From positions 1 to 7,605 of the forward strand of contig JAPUHG010000314.1 of the NCBI GenBank assembly GCA_027297845.1: a stretch of DNA of 7,605 bases. The letters are read 5' to 3'. The translations under genes and the position numbers were made by a program. A model generated the notes under the pieces. It did not search any database and was not told the origin of the DNA. It worked only from the letters and a program-made list of their open reading frames with translations. Below are positions 5,796-7,605 of the stretch, piece by piece; within the stretch, counting starts at the first letter, position 1, and each line of letters starts with the position of its first letter. The DNA is from Gammaproteobacteria bacterium (lineage in GTDB: Bacteria > Pseudomonadota > Gammaproteobacteria > Steroidobacterales > MnTg04).

Positions 5796-7315
5796 ATGAA
5801 ATATTAAAGGCCCTGGGGCTTGAGGAATTGAATCCGGGCGCCTGGGCTGGTGAGGAAGGCTGGCTGCCGGGGTCTGATAAAAATGTGCTTGATTCCGTCA
5901 ATCCGGCAACCGGAGAGGTAATTGCCACGGTCAGGTCGGCGACGGCCGAGGATTACGAAAAAGTCATGAGCCAGGCGCAGAAGGCTTTTCTCGAATGGCG
6001 CATGATTCCTGCACCGAAGCGCGGAGAAGCGGTACGCTTGATCGGCGAAGAATTAAGGAAATACAAAGACCCTCTGGGTAGTCTCGTGTCTCTCGAGATG
6101 GGAAAAATCAAAGCAGAGGGCGATGGTGAAGTTCAGGAGATGATTGATATTGCCGATTTTGCGGTCGGCCAGTCGAGAATGCTTTATGGCTATACGATGC
6201 ATTCGGAAAGACCGCAGCACCGGATGTACGAGCAGTGGCACCCATTCGGTATCGTCGGAATCATCAGCGCATTCAATTTCCCGGTCGCGGTGTGGTCGTG
6301 GAACGCCTTTCTGGCCGCGATTTGCGGTGATGTGTGTGTCTGGAAGCCATCGCCAAAAGCACCACTGTGCGCGCTTGCGGTACAACACATCTGCAATCGG
6401 GTTTTTAGCGAACACGGCTACCCGGCTATTTTTCAGACTTTTATCGATGGCGACAACTCGCTCGTCGATGCCTTCGTGGACGACCCTCGCGTCGATCTCA
6501 TGTCCTTTACCGGTTCTTGTGCAATTGGACGTCAGGTGGGTCATCGGATTGCCAAGCGCATGGGACGCTCGTTGCTGGAGCTTGGTGGAAACAACGCCGT
6601 CATTGTGGATGAAGACGCAAACATGGAACTGGCGGTTCCTGCAATTGCCTTTGGCGCGGTTGGTACCGCGGGCCAGAGATGTACCAGCACCCGACGTGTC
6701 ATCGTCCACGCGAGTCGCGCGGAAGAATTGGAAAAGCATCTGGTGCATGCCTATCGACAGGTCAAGATTGGCAACCCGTTGGAGGCCGACACGCTGATGG
6801 GACCGTTAATTGATGAGCAATCGATCAAAAGATTCCAGGTCGCACTTAAACGTGTGGAAGATGCTGGTGGTGAAGTCCTGTGCGGTGGAAAAGTACTGGA
6901 TGGGCCTGGCAATTTTGTTGAGCCTGCCATTGCTCGTGCCGAAAATGACTGGGACATTGTTCAGGAAGAGACCTTTGCTCCGCTCCTTTACATCATCAGG
7001 TATACCAGTTTTGAACAGGCAATGGCGATGCACAATAACGTCGACCAAGGTCTTTCTTCGGCTATTTTCACGAACAATTTGCAGCATGCAGAAACGTTTT
7101 TGTCGGCCATCGGCAGCGATTGCGGAATTGCCAGTGTGAACATCGGCACATCCGGCGCAGAAATTGGCGGCGCTTTCGGTGGTGAAAAAGAAACCGGTGG
7201 TGGGCGCGAATCAGGGTCGGATTCGTGGAAGGCCTATATGCGCCGGCAGACCAATACCATCAACTGGAGCAAGGAACTGCCGCTTGCCCAGGGTATCAAG
7301 TTCGATCTCGGCTGA
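5792..7315 (+). CDS. amaB: ALDH7-family alpha-aminoadipate semialdehyde dehydrogenase (antiquitin type)
   Basis: This cytosolic enzyme should oxidise alpha-aminoadipate semialdehyde, in equilibrium with piperideine-6-carboxylate, to alpha-aminoadipate using NAD+. It has 507 residues, normal for the family. The catalytic set is complete: N162 in AFNFP, general base E263 in LELGG and nucleophile C297 in GTAGQRCTS. E116 and R296 fall at positions equivalent, by my alignment, to Glu121 and Arg301 of human ALDH7A1, which recognise the aminoadipate end of the substrate. The segment GAEIGGAFGGEKETGGGRESGSDSWK (near 450-478) is a hallmark of ALDH7. The gene overlaps the dehydrogenase upstream (ATGA) and is followed by a terminator, so the two form a complete short operon. 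The symbol amaB follows the Pseudomonas enzyme of the same family and is by analogy. Confidence 0.93.
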   Translation: MNEILKALGLEELNPGAWAGEEGWLPGSDKNVLDSVNPATGEVIATVRSATAEDYEKVMSQAQKAFLEWRMIPAPKRGEAVRLIGEELRKYKDPLGSLVSLEMGKIKAEGDGEVQEMIDIADFAVGQSRMLYGYTMHSERPQHRMYEQWHPFGIVGIISAFNFPVAVWSWNAFLAAICGDVCVWKPSPKAPLCALAVQHICNRVFSEHGYPAIFQTFIDGDNSLVDAFVDDPRVDLMSFTGSCAIGRQVGHRIAKRMGRSLLELGGNNAVIVDEDANMELAVPAIAFGAVGTAGQRCTSTRRVIVHASRAEELEKHLVHAYRQVKIGNPLEADTLMGPLIDEQSIKRFQVALKRVEDAGGEVLCGGKVLDGPGNFVEPAIARAENDWDIVQEETFAPLLYIIRYTSFEQAMAMHNNVDQGLSSAIFTNNLQHAETFLSAIGSDCGIASVNIGTSGAEIGGAFGGEKETGGGRESGSDSWKAYMRRQTNTINWSKELPLAQGIKFDLG

Positions 7316-7336
7316 GCGATGCGAAAATCTGCCAGG

Positions 7337-7362
7337 AAAACGGGCCTTACGGCCCGTTTTTT
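7337..7362 (+). terminator. Rho-independent terminator of the lysine operon
   Basis: A perfect 10-bp stem (AAAACGGGCC at 7337-7346, TTAC loop, GGCCCGTTTT at 7351-7360) runs into six Ts. It lies 21 bases after the aldehyde dehydrogenase stop. It is also 10 bases past the stop of the convergent gene on the other strand and may work for both, less well on the minus strand where the T-tract is only four bases. Confidence 0.93.
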
Positions 7363-7370
7363 GTACTCGT

Positions 7371-7605
7371 TTATTCTGTGATGGTATCGACCGGACTTTC
7401 GACAGGTTCCTGATCTCCTGACAGATCGGCGTAGATGACCGATACCAATGTATCTCCGTTGATAAAATTCCAGTCCCAGACCTCGTTCATGCTCTCGGTA
7501 AGTTGTGCTGCGATTACTTCTTCCAGAGTGCTCCCCCGTGCAATCAGGTCGGCGACTGCGTTGCGCACGGTCTGCAAGATGTCGAAGTAGTCGACCAGGT
7601 CCTGC
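7371..7605 (-). CDS. C-terminal fragment of a protein, possibly an MBL-fold metallohydrolase
   Basis: Seventy-seven codons are open from the window edge to a TAA at 7371; the gene begins outside the window. The frame reads without interruption upstream of the TTG at 7577, so that TTG is an internal leucine and not a start. The pattern DYFDILQTVRNAVADLIARG, then TLEEVIAAQLT, a tryptophan pair and a final VIYADL resembles the C-terminal helices of a group of zinc-dependent MBL-fold hydrolases with xxYxDML..VR..V..LI.EG.TLDEV ends. No metal-binding motif is in view, so this is a tentative call. The last 16 residues are acidic and probably disordered. It converges on the lysine operon and shares its terminator. 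Confidence 0.5.
   Translation of the reverse strand, partial: QDLVDYFDILQTVRNAVADLIARGSTLEEVIAAQLTESMNEVWDWNFINGDTLVSVIYADLSGDQEPVESPVDTITE

Noticed and set aside
6053..6748. 231-codon minus-strand open frame inside the aldehyde dehydrogenase gene, with an overlapping 217-codon plus-strand frame at 6144-6797
   Set aside because: Both lie over the catalytic core of a convincing ALDH7 gene, have no recognisable family pattern and are explained by codon bias of the real frame.
7371..7577. A complete 68-residue gene starting at TTG 7577
   Set aside because: The frame stays open to the window edge and the upstream residues fit the same helical pattern, so this is the end of a longer gene.

Overview
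This window looks like a chromosomal segment of a gammaproteobacterium of uncertain order, possibly marine or environmental. I infer this from three things. A GacA/UvrY-type LuxR regulator lies upstream of uvrC, as in many gammaproteobacteria. A typical gammaproteobacterial RluE is present. Base composition is moderate, a little over half G+C by eye. There is no tRNA, rRNA, CRISPR array, phage gene or transposase.

Region 1 (1-2370, minus strand) is a DNA-repair and regulator block. It reads from a GacA/UvrY-like response regulator (1702-2370) through a repeat-rich gap (1336-1701) into a family-5 uracil-DNA glycosylase (691-1335), which overlaps uvrC (694 to beyond base 1) by four bases. The regulator's receiver domain has lost its phosphoacceptor aspartate and its conserved lysine. 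The gap holds two imperfect inverted-repeat elements, 1346-1479 and 1567-1733, that resemble REP doublets (REPINs) or MITEs. One lies directly upstream of the glycosylase start and may carry its promoter. The other runs into the regulator's reading frame and encodes part of its C-terminal tail.

Region 2 (2371-4475) holds rluE (23S rRNA pseudouridine synthase, plus strand) and a class II DAHP synthase (minus strand). They converge and their coding ends overlap by 29 bases.

Region 3 (4476-7362, plus strand) is a two-gene lysine-catabolism operon: a saccharopine/lysine dehydrogenase-family protein and an ALDH7-type alpha-aminoadipate semialdehyde dehydrogenase. They are coupled by an ATGA overlap and end at a strong intrinsic terminator. 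Together they would turn lysine or saccharopine into alpha-aminoadipate. No lysine-ketoglutarate reductase is present, so the first enzyme's exact substrate is open.

Region 4 (7371-7605, minus strand) is the C-terminal end of a gene, perhaps an MBL-fold hydrolase, that converges on the same terminator.

The genes are mostly ordinary housekeeping genes. The least explained parts are the pseudo-receiver regulator and the nested inverted-repeat elements linking it to the repair genes.
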